From SSF14 sp037045585 (lineage in GTDB: Bacteria > Actinomycetota > Acidimicrobiia > Acidimicrobiales > Microtrichaceae): a DNA stretch of 64,000 nt. A program made the translations under genes and the position numbers. This document shows, one piece after another, positions 43,608 to 52,536 of the stretch. The stretch's first letter is position 1, and each line of letters begins with the position of its first letter. The stretch is taken from NCBI GenBank assembly GCA_037045585.1, contig JBAOIR010000024.1:1-64000 (forward strand), given 5' to 3'. The notes beneath the pieces were generated by a model. It ran no database searches. It saw nothing but the letters and a program-made list of their open reading frames with translations, and was not told the origin of the DNA.

Positions 43608-46217
43608 GTGCTCAGTTGTGGCATCGGCGCCGCCTCGACTCCCTCGGTCACCCCGGTGACGCGCACTCCCCGGCGACACCTCGGTTGGCGCGCCTTCGCC
43701 GCGTCGCTCGTGCTCATCAGCCTGCTCACGGGATTCGGTTACGCGGCGCTCCGCGCCAACTACGAGCAGAACCAGCGCGAGGCCATCGCCAACGTCGAGA
43801 AGACGGCCCGGCTCGCCGGCGCGTTGGGCGGCAGCCTCATCCAGCTCGTCCAACAGGAGATCGCGGTGCTCGGTACGTCCGCGCCCTTCGCGGATCTCGA
43901 CGCAGCCGGCATCCAGCGCGCCATCGACCTCGCCGTTCCGCGGAACATGGGCTTCGCCGGCGGCATGGTGTGGATCGACGCGCTCGGACAGGTCCGGGCG
44001 AGCTCGGTCGACACGGCCGAGGGAGCGCCCGCGCCGATCGACTTCACGTCCACCAACGCCGTGAAGGAGGCCTTGGCCGGGCGGCGCGCCGTCGAGACGT
44101 TGCGGGAGGAGGGCGACCAGTCGTACCGGCCGATCGTGTTCGCGATCCCCACCTATCAGGGCTTCGCGGTGTCCGGCGTCCTCGCCGGGGCGGTCACGTT
44201 CCCGTCGTCGAGCGACGACGTCGTGCGCTCGCTGTTCGGAACCGACGCCATCTTGGCGATCGACAGTGAGGGGCGGCAGGTCCTCGGGAGCGAGGAGGTC
44301 GACGAGCAGAGCATCGCGACAGCGGCGGCGACCCTGCGGATGGTCGACGCCGCTGCAGCCGAGGCCGAGGCCGATGCCGATGCCAGCCCCGACGATGCGG
44401 CCGCCGGGAGCACGTTCCTCGACACCGACAACGGTGTGTTCGCCGATGTCGACGGATCGGTCGTCGGCTACGCCAAGGTGCCGACCCCTGGCTGGCTCAT
44501 CGTCGTCGACCGCCCCCGCGACGAGCTCTTCGCACCGCTGCGGTGGCAGTTCGAACGATCCCTCGTCGCGCTCGGCCTCCTGTTCCTGATGTCGCTGCTC
44601 GGCGCGGCGCTGGCATCGTGGCGGCTCGATCGGGTGCACCGACGCGAGACCGAGAGCCGACAGCTCTTCCAGACGGTGCTCGAGCAGCTTCCCGTGGGCG
44701 TCGCCGCCGTCGACAAGGCCGGCCGGGTCGTTGTCACCAACGAACGCGCCGACCTCGCCCTCGGGGGGCGCCCCACGCCCGGCGACGCCGCGCCCGACAC
44801 GCTGCGGGCAGCGGTCGACGCGGTGAAACGCCGAGCGGCGGTGCGTGATCTCGACGTGAAAGCCGGGGAGTGGTCCCCGACCGGCGACTCGCGGACCCTC
44901 GTCGTGCGCGCCGCTCCGGTCGAGTCCGGCGGCCAGGTCACCGGTGCCGCCGCGATCGTCGAGGACGTGACCGACCAGCGCGAGCGCGAAGCGTGCGCCC
45001 AGCAGCTCGCGACGGCCACGGCCGGACTCGCGCTCGCGTCGAACCGACAAGAAGTGGCAGCGGTCGTCGCCGACGCGGTCCGGGCCTTCGGAGCGCAGTC
45101 GGCGATGGTGGTGCTGCGCGACGAACTCAAACCGAACCGCCTGGTGCTCACCTCGACCTCCGGCTTCACCGACGAAGCGACCGCAGGATGGGAGTCCGTC
45201 GACGTCGACTCGGCGACGCCCGTGGCCGAGGCGGTCCGCACGGGCCGGGAGATCTTCGTGACACTCGAGGACGCCCCGGCCCGGTTCCCCGACATGGGCT
45301 CGCTGTTCGAGGACTCCGGCAACGAGGCCTGGGCAGCGCTGCCGCTGCGGTCGGCCGGCCGGATCGACGGCGCGCTGGGGCTCAGCTTCCGCCGAGCCGA
45401 CGACGTCAATGTCGGTGCCCGCACCCAGCTCGTCGGATTCGCGGCGCAGGTGTCCCAGGCCCTGGACCGGGCCGTGCGTCAGAGCATCGAGCACGACGTC
45501 GCCCTGGTACTCCAACGCGGTCTGCTCCAACCGGCCGGGGGTGACGTGGTCGGCGTCGAGGTCGCCAGCCGCTACGTCCCCGCCGAGGACCATCTGGAGG
45601 TGGGCGGCGACTTCTTCGACGTGCTGCCCGTCGACGACGGCTCGGTCATGTTGGTGATCGGCGACGTGGTCGGCCATGGGCTGGAGGCCGCCAGCGCGAT
45701 GGGCCAGCTCCGTAGCGCCGTCCGGGCGCTGTCGGCGACGACGACCTCACCGGCCCGGGTGCTCGAGCTGCTCGACGACTTCGCTGCACTCGTTCCTGCG
45801 TGCCGCTTCGCGACCTCTGCCATCGTCGTCGTCGACGCCGACCACCGGTCGTTGCGGTACTCCGTTGCCGGTCATCCGCCACCGGCCTGGCACGATCCCT
45901 CCGGCGGGGGCGGGCTGTTCGATCAGGCGCTGTCACGACCGTTGGGCGTGTACCCCGCGGCCCGGCCCGAGGCCACCGTGGCGATCGACGATGCCGGGCT
46001 CACCGTGTGCCTCTATACCGACGGCCTGATCGAGAAGCGCTCCGAGATCATCGACGCCGGCCTCGAGTTGCTCGTCGACACGATGCGACGGCACCACGCG
46101 GTCCCGTGCGAGGACCTGGCCGATGTGTTGCTGAGCGAGGTCGGCGGGTCGGGTCGGCAGCGTGACGACATCGCCGTCCTCTGCGCCCGCTTCGACCGGG
46201 CATCCGCGGCGACCTGA
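43608..46217 (+). CDS. SpoIIE/PP2C phosphatase with extracytoplasmic sensor, PAS and GAF domains
   Basis: About 869 residues. A first membrane helix (AFAASLVLISLLTGFGYAAL) is followed by a 260-residue external sensor region and a second helix (SLVALGLLFLMSLLGAALAS, about residues 320-340). A PAS domain (LEQLPVGVAAVDKAGRVVVT) and a GAF domain follow. The SpoIIE phosphatase has VGGDFFDVLPVDDG, VIGDVVGHGLEAASAMGQLR and GRQRDDIAVLCARF with metal-binding Asp residues. It would dephosphorylate an anti-anti-sigma factor; no STAS partner is in the window. No ATG is available, so GTG 43,608 or 43,656 is likely the start. Confidence 0.75.
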   Translation: MLSCGIGAASTPSVTPVTRTPRRHLGWRAFAASLVLISLLTGFGYAALRANYEQNQREAIANVEKTARLAGALGGSLIQLVQQEIAVLGTSAPFADLDAAGIQRAIDLAVPRNMGFAGGMVWIDALGQVRASSVDTAEGAPAPIDFTSTNAVKEALAGRRAVETLREEGDQSYRPIVFAIPTYQGFAVSGVLAGAVTFPSSSDDVVRSLFGTDAILAIDSEGRQVLGSEEVDEQSIATAAATLRMVDAAAAEAEADADASPDDAAAGSTFLDTDNGVFADVDGSVVGYAKVPTPGWLIVVDRPRDELFAPLRWQFERSLVALGLLFLMSLLGAALASWRLDRVHRRETESRQLFQTVLEQLPVGVAAVDKAGRVVVTNERADLALGGRPTPGDAAPDTLRAAVDAVKRRAAVRDLDVKAGEWSPTGDSRTLVVRAAPVESGGQVTGAAAIVEDVTDQREREACAQQLATATAGLALASNRQEVAAVVADAVRAFGAQSAMVVLRDELKPNRLVLTSTSGFTDEATAGWESVDVDSATPVAEAVRTGREIFVTLEDAPARFPDMGSLFEDSGNEAWAALPLRSAGRIDGALGLSFRRADDVNVGARTQLVGFAAQVSQALDRAVRQSIEHDVALVLQRGLLQPAGGDVVGVEVASRYVPAEDHLEVGGDFFDVLPVDDGSVMLVIGDVVGHGLEAASAMGQLRSAVRALSATTTSPARVLELLDDFAALVPACRFATSAIVVVDADHRSLRYSVAGHPPPAWHDPSGGGGLFDQALSRPLGVYPAARPEATVAIDDAGLTVCLYTDGLIEKRSEIIDAGLELLVDTMRRHHAVPCEDLADVLLSEVGGSGRQRDDIAVLCARFDRASAAT

Positions 46218-46247
46218 CGCAGTGCATCGTCGTGACGTGTGCCGGGC

Positions 46248-46655
46248 TCAGCCGGCCGACCACCGCCGCCAGGCCTGGTAGCCACCGTCGAGGTCGGTCG
46301 CGTTGACGAGACCGAGCCGGCGCAGCGTGTCGGCCGCGAGCGACGACGCGTACCCCTCGTCGCAGACGACGACGATCGTCTGGTCCGGACCGGTCACATC
46401 GGGGAGGCGATGAGGGCTCGTCGGGTCGAGGCGCCATTCGAGCTTGTTGCGATCGACGACGACCGCGCCTGTCATCGCGCCGTCGGCCTCACGGAGTTCG
46501 ACCGGGCGGGTGTCCACCACGAGCCCTCCGGCAGCGACGATCGCCGGCAGGTCGGCCGGGGTCGGGCGATGCCCCGATTGCGACCGTACCTCGGCCAGGA
46601 GGAGGTCGATGGCGGGGAGCGCGTCGAAGTCGGTGGACGGTGCCGCGTCGGTCAC
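46248..46655 (-). CDS. Rhodanese-like domain protein
   Basis: This single 135-residue rhodanese domain has VVDTRPVELREADGAMTGAV and active-site Cys98 in VVVCDEGYASSLAADTLRRL. The loop CDEGYASS departs from the usual CRxGxR pattern, so substrate choice may differ. The end is DLDGGYQAWRRW, as in GlpE-like proteins. The start GTG at 46,655 overlaps the stop of the fused deacetylase/dioxygenase gene (GTGA), coupling the two. A role in sulfane sulfur transfer after cysteine oxidation is a reasonable inference. Confidence 0.75.
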   Translation of the reverse strand: MTDAAPSTDFDALPAIDLLLAEVRSQSGHRPTPADLPAIVAAGGLVVDTRPVELREADGAMTGAVVVDRNKLEWRLDPTSPHRLPDVTGPDQTIVVVCDEGYASSLAADTLRRLGLVNATDLDGGYQAWRRWSAG

Positions 46656-48035
46656 GGTCCGACGGTATCGCTCGCCGCCGACACGTCGGCGACGCGGCGA
46701 GTATCGACCCGGTCGGACCGGGCGGCGCGACCGGTGCCGCCGGGATTCGTCCAGACGGCGCGCTCGTCCTCGACGGGCTCGACGCGGAGCGTCGTGCGTC
46801 CGTCGACGTCGTAGTAGGCCATCGACGACAGCGGCGGCGAGTAGACGTGCACGCTGATCGCCGGCTGCTCGCGTTCGTTGACGACGTCGTGCACCGCGTC
46901 GACCGGGACCCCGCGGGCTTGCCCGGCGGTGAGGCGGTTGCGGTGCTCGACCCCGTCGTCGAAGACGACCTCGGTGAGCTCACCGGCCACGACCGCGAAC
47001 GTGCCGACCGAGCCGCCGTGGTCGTGGGGCGTCACGGCTCCGCCCGTCGGCCAGCCGATGAGCCAGGCGTCGAACGAGTCGGTCGCGAGGAGTCGCCACC
47101 AGTGACGGATCTCGGGGTCGATCTCGGGAAGCGGGCTGAAACGGGCGGCCGTGGCCAGCCCGGTGGCGATCTCGGCCAGCTCGTCGGGGCCGAGCCGGGG
47201 TGCGATTGGGGCGGCGACCTCGCCGATCGCCGGAAGTTCGTCGGGGCTGGACGACAATGTGTCGAGCGGACCCTCGGGGCCGATGCGGAGGTACCACTCG
47301 TAGCCGTAGACGTCGGCGAAGTCGTTGGGCACACCGAGCCAGGGGTCGGAGCCGACCTGGCTCTCGTGCGCCGCGATGGCGCGCTGCTTGACGTCGAGCA
47401 GGTCGTGGATCGCGACCGTGGTCGTGATCTCGACGGTGGCCGAGCCGATGGGGCGGATCGACGGGACGGCGTCGCCGGCGTGGTCGACGAGGTGGGACTC
47501 GACGAAGTGCAGGTATTCGCGGTCGACCGTGGCGAGGTACCGCGTGGGGATGCCGGCGAGATCGGCGGCGAGCATCGCGGCGTCGTGCACCTGCACGTGG
47601 TCGGGGTGGCCGTACACCCCGTGGTCGTCGTAGGTCACGATGGCGACGGCGCGTTCTTCGGTGGCGATCGCCGCAATCTGCTCGGCGGCGATGGTGAGCT
47701 CGACGTCGACGTAGGCCCCCCACGGGCGCTGCGTCGCGCTGGTCGTCGATGCCGGAGTCGACATGGTCGAGGAAGACCAGGCGGTCGACGCCCAGGACGG
47801 TGCAGGAGCGTTCGGCTTCGGCGCGGCGCCGCGCCGCGACATCGGTCGTCGAGCGGTCGCCGCCGACACGGGTCCCGAGTTCGCCCGACGTCGCCATCAG
47901 CACGACGGTGCGGTAACCGGCGCGGGCGAGCGCGGCGATCGTTCCGCCCGTGAAGATGGCTTCGTCGTCGGGGTGCGCGTGCACGAACACCACGCTGCCC
48001 CGATCCGTTCCACCCTTGTCGTTAATCCCGATCAT
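46652..48035 (-). CDS. PIG-L deacetylase fused to a cysteine-dioxygenase-like cupin, one frameshift
   Basis: The first domain is PIG-L/MshB type: VVFVHAHPDDEAIFTGGTIA carries the zinc motif HPDDE at about residues 21-25, and YDDHGVYGHPDHVQVHDAAM the second His set. A frame slip occurs near 47,745 inside this domain. The second half of PIG-L and the next domain are in one uninterrupted frame. This C-terminal domain is a cysteine-dioxygenase cupin: PTGGAVTPHDHGGSVGTFAV, VVAGELTEVVFDDG and AISVHVYSPPLSS carry the three His ligands. The fusion is unusual. The rhodanese gene overlaps its stop. It starts MIGINDKGG at 48,035. Confidence 0.75.
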
Positions 48036-48143
48036 GTTGGTCGGAATTGTAACCACGGCCCGGTCGATCCGACAACCTCGATTCGCGGACCTCGATTCGA
48101 CGACCTCGATCCGGCGGGGTCTCGGCCGTCGGTTCGATCACGA

Positions 48144-49209
48144 TCACGGCCCGAGTCCGACGGCGTGCTGGGCGATCAGCACGAGGATCGCGGCGAGGAA
48201 TCCGGGGAGCGCGATCGGGACGACGGCGACCACGTAGCGCGACCAGGTCACCGGTGCGCCCTCGGCGCCCATGATGCGGAGCCAGAGCAGGTTCGCGAGC
48301 GCTCCGGTCGGCACCAGTACCGCCCCGGCGTTGACGCCCAGCAGCCACGCCCAACCGGCCCATCCGATGTGCGTCGACGTCCCCAACGATGCGAGCAGGG
48401 CCGGAAGGTTGTTGACAGCACCCGCTGCCGCTGCGGCCGCGAGGGAGGTCGCCCCGATCGCTGCGCCGTCTCCGTGCTCGGCCAACCAGTCGGCCGCCCC
48501 GATGGGCACGGTCGCGGCGACGACAGCGGCCACTGCGGCGACCATGACGGCCGTGGCCAGCGGTACCTCCCGCCACGGAACCCCTCGGGTGAGGGCGATC
48601 AGCACGACGTCGGCGGCGAGTGTGACCATCCACGCGTCGATGCCCACGGCCGGGCCGAGCACGAACCCGACGAGCAGCCCGGCGACCACTGCCCCGCCCC
48701 AGCGCAGGGCCCGCCGATCGACCGGGCCAGGAGCGACCACCGGCAGGCGCGCCGGGTGGTGGCGTCGATAGGCCAACCATCCGACCGTGACGGCAGCGAT
48801 GCTCGGCACTCCCAAGGTGAGCCATCACGTTCCAGGTGCCCAGGTCGTAGTGCTCGGCCGCGATGAGCGTGGTGAGGTTCGACACCGGGAGCACCGACGA
48901 CGCCAACCCGGCCAGCACGAGTGGGATGACGGCAGCGGCGACCTCGTCGGTACCGGTACGCCGCGCGAGTCGGAGGTAGAGCGGCGTGAGGAGCACGATC
49001 GTGGTGTCGAGGTTGAGGACCACCGTCGTCGCCGCCGCCAGCGCCCACAATGCGGCGACCGGGGTGCCGCGTGTCGACCGGCCGACCACGAGGTCGGCGA
49101 CCGACTCGAAGAAGCCGAGGCGGTCGAGCAGGGCCGCCAGTGGGACCCCCGCCAACAGGAACGCGAGCGCCGGGACGAGCTCACGGAGTTGCTCGGCCAC
49201 CCGGTCCAC
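48144..49209 (-). CDS. Ion-transporter-superfamily permease (ArsB/CitM-like), one frameshift
   Basis: From a GTG at 49,209: LVPALAFLLAGVPLAALLDR, then WALAAATTVVLNLDTTIVLL and VIPLVLAGLASSVLPVSNLT, the two-fold pattern of the ArsB/SLC13-type permeases. The frame slips near 48,825 and resumes GVPSIAAVTVGWLAYRRHHP. The second half has ATSLAAAAAAGAVNNLPALL and LLGVNAGAVLVPTGALANLL, the counterpart motifs. The count is about 10 membrane helices. Anion export (arsenite) or import is possible; no arsenic genes are adjacent. It ends near 48,144 before the PIG-L gene region. Confidence 0.65.
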
Positions 49210-49220
49210 GGCGGGCGAAC

Positions 49221-50702
49221 CTACCGTGCGGGCTGACCGTCCGACTCACCCGGTTTCGAACAGTCGCCCCGGTCTCGTGTGTTGCGTGGGCGTGCGGGCA
49301 GCACGGCGCGCTGCGGCGTGGCGGGCGCGGAGGTCGGGCGGCGCCGGTGTCCTTGCCGTGGTGGGTGGTGACGGCGAGGCCGCAGTCGCGGCGAGGCGGT
49401 CGGTGGTGGTGCCGCTCGTGTCGGGGCCTCGGGTGGGTCGGTCGGGTTGCCGGGGGGGTTGCCACCGGTGTGGTCGGGGTGGCGGGGGTCGGTGGGGTCG
49501 ACGAAGGGGCGGCGGCCGGTTCCGTCGACGAGTTGCCAGTTCTCGAACGTTTTGAGTTGGTGGTGGAACGTGCACATGTGTTCGGACTCGACCAGCACGG
49601 TGTGCTGGGTCCTCGCGTAGTCCTCACGATGCTCGTACTCGAGGTCGACGGTCCGGTTGCACCCGGCGACGCAGCATTTCGGGTCGGTCCAGAGCTTCGC
49701 GATGCGTTGTGCTTCGGTGGGTTTACGGGCCGGGTTCACGACATCGACCACGGCGGTGCCGTCGGTGGTGACGAGGCGCAGGATCGAGTCGCCGAACATC
49801 GAGCGGGCTTGTTCGACCGAGATCGGGCCGATGCCGGGGATCTCACACACCTCACCGTCACCCACCGCGCCGTTGATGAGGGCGGCGAGATCAACCCGGA
49901 CCAGCATGAGGCGGCGGACGGGTTCGCGGCGGGGTCGGTCGGGGGCGGGTGTGGCGTCGCTCGTGGTTGGGGTGCGTCCGCACACGAGGTCGACGAGGGC
50001 GTCGTAGGCGTACTGTTCGCGGCCTTCGCGTTGGCCGTTGCGACGTTCGCGATGGATTTCCCCGATTCGGTTCTCCAAGGCTTGCTGCAACTCGGCACCC
50101 TCGGCCAACGGCCCTTCGGCGTACATGCACCAGCGTCCGCCCTTGGACCACCAGTACGCCTTCCGCCCCGCCCGCACTTTGCGTTCGCGTTCGACTTTCG
50201 AGTCCTCCCCTTCGACCTCGGCCTTCCGCCGCGCCGCTTCTTCCTTCGTGTGACGGAGCGAATCCGACTTCGCCGTCTCGAGCAGGTCGTCCTCTGCGGC
50301 GGGGTTGGCTGACGCCCCCGCGGCGACGGCGCCGGCTTGTTGGGGTGACAGTTCGCCGTTGCGGACCGCGTCGGCGGTCCCCGCCAACCCACCGAGTTGT
50401 TGGGATGTTTCCAGATCAGCGCGGGCCCGGCCGGTGTCAGTGCCTTGCCGCAACGCCAACCACGCGGCTGCAGATGGGCTGCCGGCGCGTCGCCATGCTT
50501 CGGATTCCGCAGCCCGCGCCGCGATGAGGACCTTGCCGGAGGCGGCGAGGCGTTCGAGTTCGATGAACGCGTCCAAGATGTCGACGGCGTACGGCAACGG
50601 CACATCGGCCGGCGACAAATCGCTCAGCAGGGTGCGTAGAGGCACCGCGGCGTCTCGGAGTTGGCCGGCGAGTTGTGATCGATACGAACTGGTGTTCGTC
50701 AT
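49221..50702 (-). CDS. DUF222 and HNH endonuclease domain protein
   Basis: This 493-residue protein has the N-terminal helical DUF222 region (QLGGLAGTADAVRNGELSPQ and QAGAVAAGASANPAAEDDLL) and a C-terminal HNH domain, KCCVAGCNRTVDLEYEHRED followed by SEHMCTFHHQLKTFENWQLV. The Cys pairs and HH form the metal site. The last 90 residues are a low-complexity Pro/Arg tail. These proteins are abundant in actinobacteria, often in many copies, and their role is unclear; a link to mobile elements or phage defence is possible but not shown. ATG 50,702 is the start. Confidence 0.75.
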   Translation of the reverse strand: MTNTSSYRSQLAGQLRDAAVPLRTLLSDLSPADVPLPYAVDILDAFIELERLAASGKVLIAARAAESEAWRRAGSPSAAAWLALRQGTDTGRARADLETSQQLGGLAGTADAVRNGELSPQQAGAVAAGASANPAAEDDLLETAKSDSLRHTKEEAARRKAEVEGEDSKVERERKVRAGRKAYWWSKGGRWCMYAEGPLAEGAELQQALENRIGEIHRERRNGQREGREQYAYDALVDLVCGRTPTTSDATPAPDRPRREPVRRLMLVRVDLAALINGAVGDGEVCEIPGIGPISVEQARSMFGDSILRLVTTDGTAVVDVVNPARKPTEAQRIAKLWTDPKCCVAGCNRTVDLEYEHREDYARTQHTVLVESEHMCTFHHQLKTFENWQLVDGTGRRPFVDPTDPRHPDHTGGNPPGNPTDPPEAPTRAAPPPTASPRLRPRRHHPPRQGHRRRPTSAPATPQRAVLPARPRNTRDRGDCSKPGESDGQPAR

Positions 50703-50873
50703 GAGTTCAGTATGACAGAGGGCCCTGACAACGAGATCCCCGCAAGCCGGCTCTGAGCCTGATCGGGCAGATTCACCCAACAGTCGCCGAAAGCCGGCCG
50801 GGACCCGCGGCCTCCGGCGAGAACTTCGGCGCGCACCCGTCGGACATCGGGTCGGCGCGACGATGGAGTGATC

Positions 50874-51395
50874 GTGAACACCGAAGCCGTCGTCGAGGAG
50901 CCGGGCCCCGCCCTCCTCGCGCTGTACGACCGTGCGCTGCCGGAGGTGTACGGCTACGTCCTGGGCCGATGTCGCGACCGGACCACCGCCGAGGACCTCA
51001 CCGCCGAGGTGTTCATGGCTGCCGTGACGTCGATCGGCCGGGGCCAGGTCGAGGAGGTCACCGTCGCCTGGCTCGTCGGGATCGCCCGCCACAAGGTCGT
51101 GGACCACTGGCGACGCCTCGAACGTGAGCAGCGCCGCCTCGAAGCGGTCGCCGACGACGCTGCGGTCGACCACGCCGTCGACTCGTGGGACGCCCGCCTC
51201 GACGCCATGGTGGCCAACCAGGTGCTCGACGGGCTCGGCGCCCATCACCGCATCGCGTTGACGCTCCGCTACGTCGACGGGCTGCCCGTGACCGAGGTGG
51301 CCTCGGTCATCGACCGCTCCGTCCACGCGACCGAGGCGCTCCTCGTGCGAGCCCGCCGCGCCTTCCGTCGCGCCTACGAGGAGGTCGGAGCATGA
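50874..51395 (+). CDS. ECF-type RNA polymerase sigma factor
   Basis: This 173-residue group IV sigma factor has region 2 (RALPEVYGYVLGRCRDRTTA and EDLTAEVFMAAV) and region 4 (LDGLGAHHRIALTLRYVDGL and PVTEVASVIDRSVHATEALL). The start is GTG 50,874 with GGAG about 8 bases upstream; an in-frame GTG at 50,868 also exists. No transmembrane anti-sigma factor follows. Instead the next gene overlaps by four bases (ATGA) and encodes a VOC protein whose first 35 residues recur in sigma-linked proteins, so this sigma may be controlled by a non-classical partner. Confidence 0.8.
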   Translation: MNTEAVVEEPGPALLALYDRALPEVYGYVLGRCRDRTTAEDLTAEVFMAAVTSIGRGQVEEVTVAWLVGIARHKVVDHWRRLEREQRRLEAVADDAAVDHAVDSWDARLDAMVANQVLDGLGAHHRIALTLRYVDGLPVTEVASVIDRSVHATEALLVRARRAFRRAYEEVGA

Positions 51396-52438
51396 CCCCG
51401 TTCGAGCAGTTGCGCCGCGACGACCGGCCCGAGTCGCCGTCGCCCCGCTTCGCCGCCCTCCTGCGCACCCGCATCGAGGAGGCGCTGGCGCTCGGCGCCC
51501 CCGTCCCCACCCTTCACCTTCCCGAACGGAGCCTCACCGTGACCGCTGCCGAGACGAACGCCGAACCGAACACCGAGCCCGCGCCTGGGGCGACCGCCGC
51601 ACCGCCGGTCGCCGCGATCACCCCGTACCTCTGCGTGGCCGACGCGGCGGCCGCCCTCGACTGGTACGCCATGGCGTTCGAAGCGGTCGAGACGGTGCGG
51701 TACGCCGGCGACGACGGTCGGATCGGGCATGCCGAGATGCTGATCGGCGGCGCCAGGTTGATGCTGTCGGATCCGTATCCGGAGATGGCGGTCGTTCCGC
51801 CGGACCCGTCGGGTTCCTCGGTCACGCTCCACCTCAACCTGCCCGACGTCGACGCGGTGTACGCCCGCGCTGTCGCCGGGGGTGCCGCCGGGTTGCGCGA
51901 GCCGGAGGACCAGCCCTACGGAGAGCGCAGCTCGGCGGTCATCGACCCGTTCGGTCATCGGTGGATGATCCAGACGACGATCGCCGAGCCGTCCGTCGAC
52001 GAGATCAATCAGAACCTCGAGGGGTTCACGGTGGTGGAGACGCCGGTCGCGGCGCCGGTTGCGACCCCGCCCGTGACGCCGGTCGAGGCCGACCGGCCGA
52101 TCGAGCTCGGGTACCTCACCATCGGGTTCGACGACACGGCGAAGGCCCGGGCGTTCTACGGGTCGCTCTTCGGGTGGCGGACCGAGACCGGCAACATGGG
52201 CGACCCGTATGCCCACATCGACAACACCGAGCTCCCGATGGGCATGACCCCCGAGGGCGTCGACAGTGCGCCGGTGCTCTACTTCCGGGTCCCGGACACG
52301 TCGGTGTTCGCGGCAAAGGTGATCGAGCTGGGCGGCTCGGTCGTCTCCGAGTCGGACTACGAGTCGGGCGGCGACGTGGTCTGCCGTGACGACCAGGGAC
52401 GGGAGTTCCACCTCTGGCAACCGGCTCCCGGCTACTGA
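51392..52438 (+). CDS. Two-domain VOC (glyoxalase-fold) protein with sigma-linked N-terminus
   Basis: The 348-residue protein has a short N-terminal helix-rich segment (MTPFEQLRRDDRPESPSPRF and AALLRTRIEEAL), then two VOC domains. The first has YLCVADAAAALDWYAMAFEA and DPFGHRWMIQTTIAEP; the second has YLTIGFDDTAKARAFYGSLF and CRDDQGREFHLWQ. Glu and His at the ligand positions differ between halves, so metal binding is uncertain. It is translationally coupled to the ECF sigma gene (ATGA). The N-terminal segment recurs in actinobacterial VOC/SRPBCC proteins next to ECF sigma factors, which suggests a sigma-binding role (recalled pattern, not verified here). Confidence 0.7.
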   Translation: MTPFEQLRRDDRPESPSPRFAALLRTRIEEALALGAPVPTLHLPERSLTVTAAETNAEPNTEPAPGATAAPPVAAITPYLCVADAAAALDWYAMAFEAVETVRYAGDDGRIGHAEMLIGGARLMLSDPYPEMAVVPPDPSGSSVTLHLNLPDVDAVYARAVAGGAAGLREPEDQPYGERSSAVIDPFGHRWMIQTTIAEPSVDEINQNLEGFTVVETPVAAPVATPPVTPVEADRPIELGYLTIGFDDTAKARAFYGSLFGWRTETGNMGDPYAHIDNTELPMGMTPEGVDSAPVLYFRVPDTSVFAAKVIELGGSVVSESDYESGGDVVCRDDQGREFHLWQPAPGY

Positions 52439-52454
52439 TGTCGGCCTCGTTCCG

Positions 52455-52473
52455 TAGGTGTTAGGCACACCTA
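52455..52473. promoter_or_regulatory. Iron-box-like dyad upstream of the haem/iron lipoprotein
   Basis: TAGGTGT-TAGGC-ACACCTA is a 19-bp perfect-arm dyad, 64 bases before the lipoprotein ATG. Length and the AGGT/ACCT arms resemble the DtxR/IdeR iron box (TTAGGTTAGGCTAACCTAA), although the half-sites are offset by one base on each side. The haem-oxygenase context supports iron control. Confidence 0.5.
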
Positions 52474-52536
52474 TTGCACAAGCAAAGCGTGCCCTACTAC
52501 CGTTCGTCCGTCAGCGAACACACTGGAGCGCACCAC

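Noticed and set aside
52455..52473. An exact DtxR/IdeR consensus box
   Set aside because: The half-sites are displaced by one base each from the 19-bp consensus, so it is listed only as iron-box-like.
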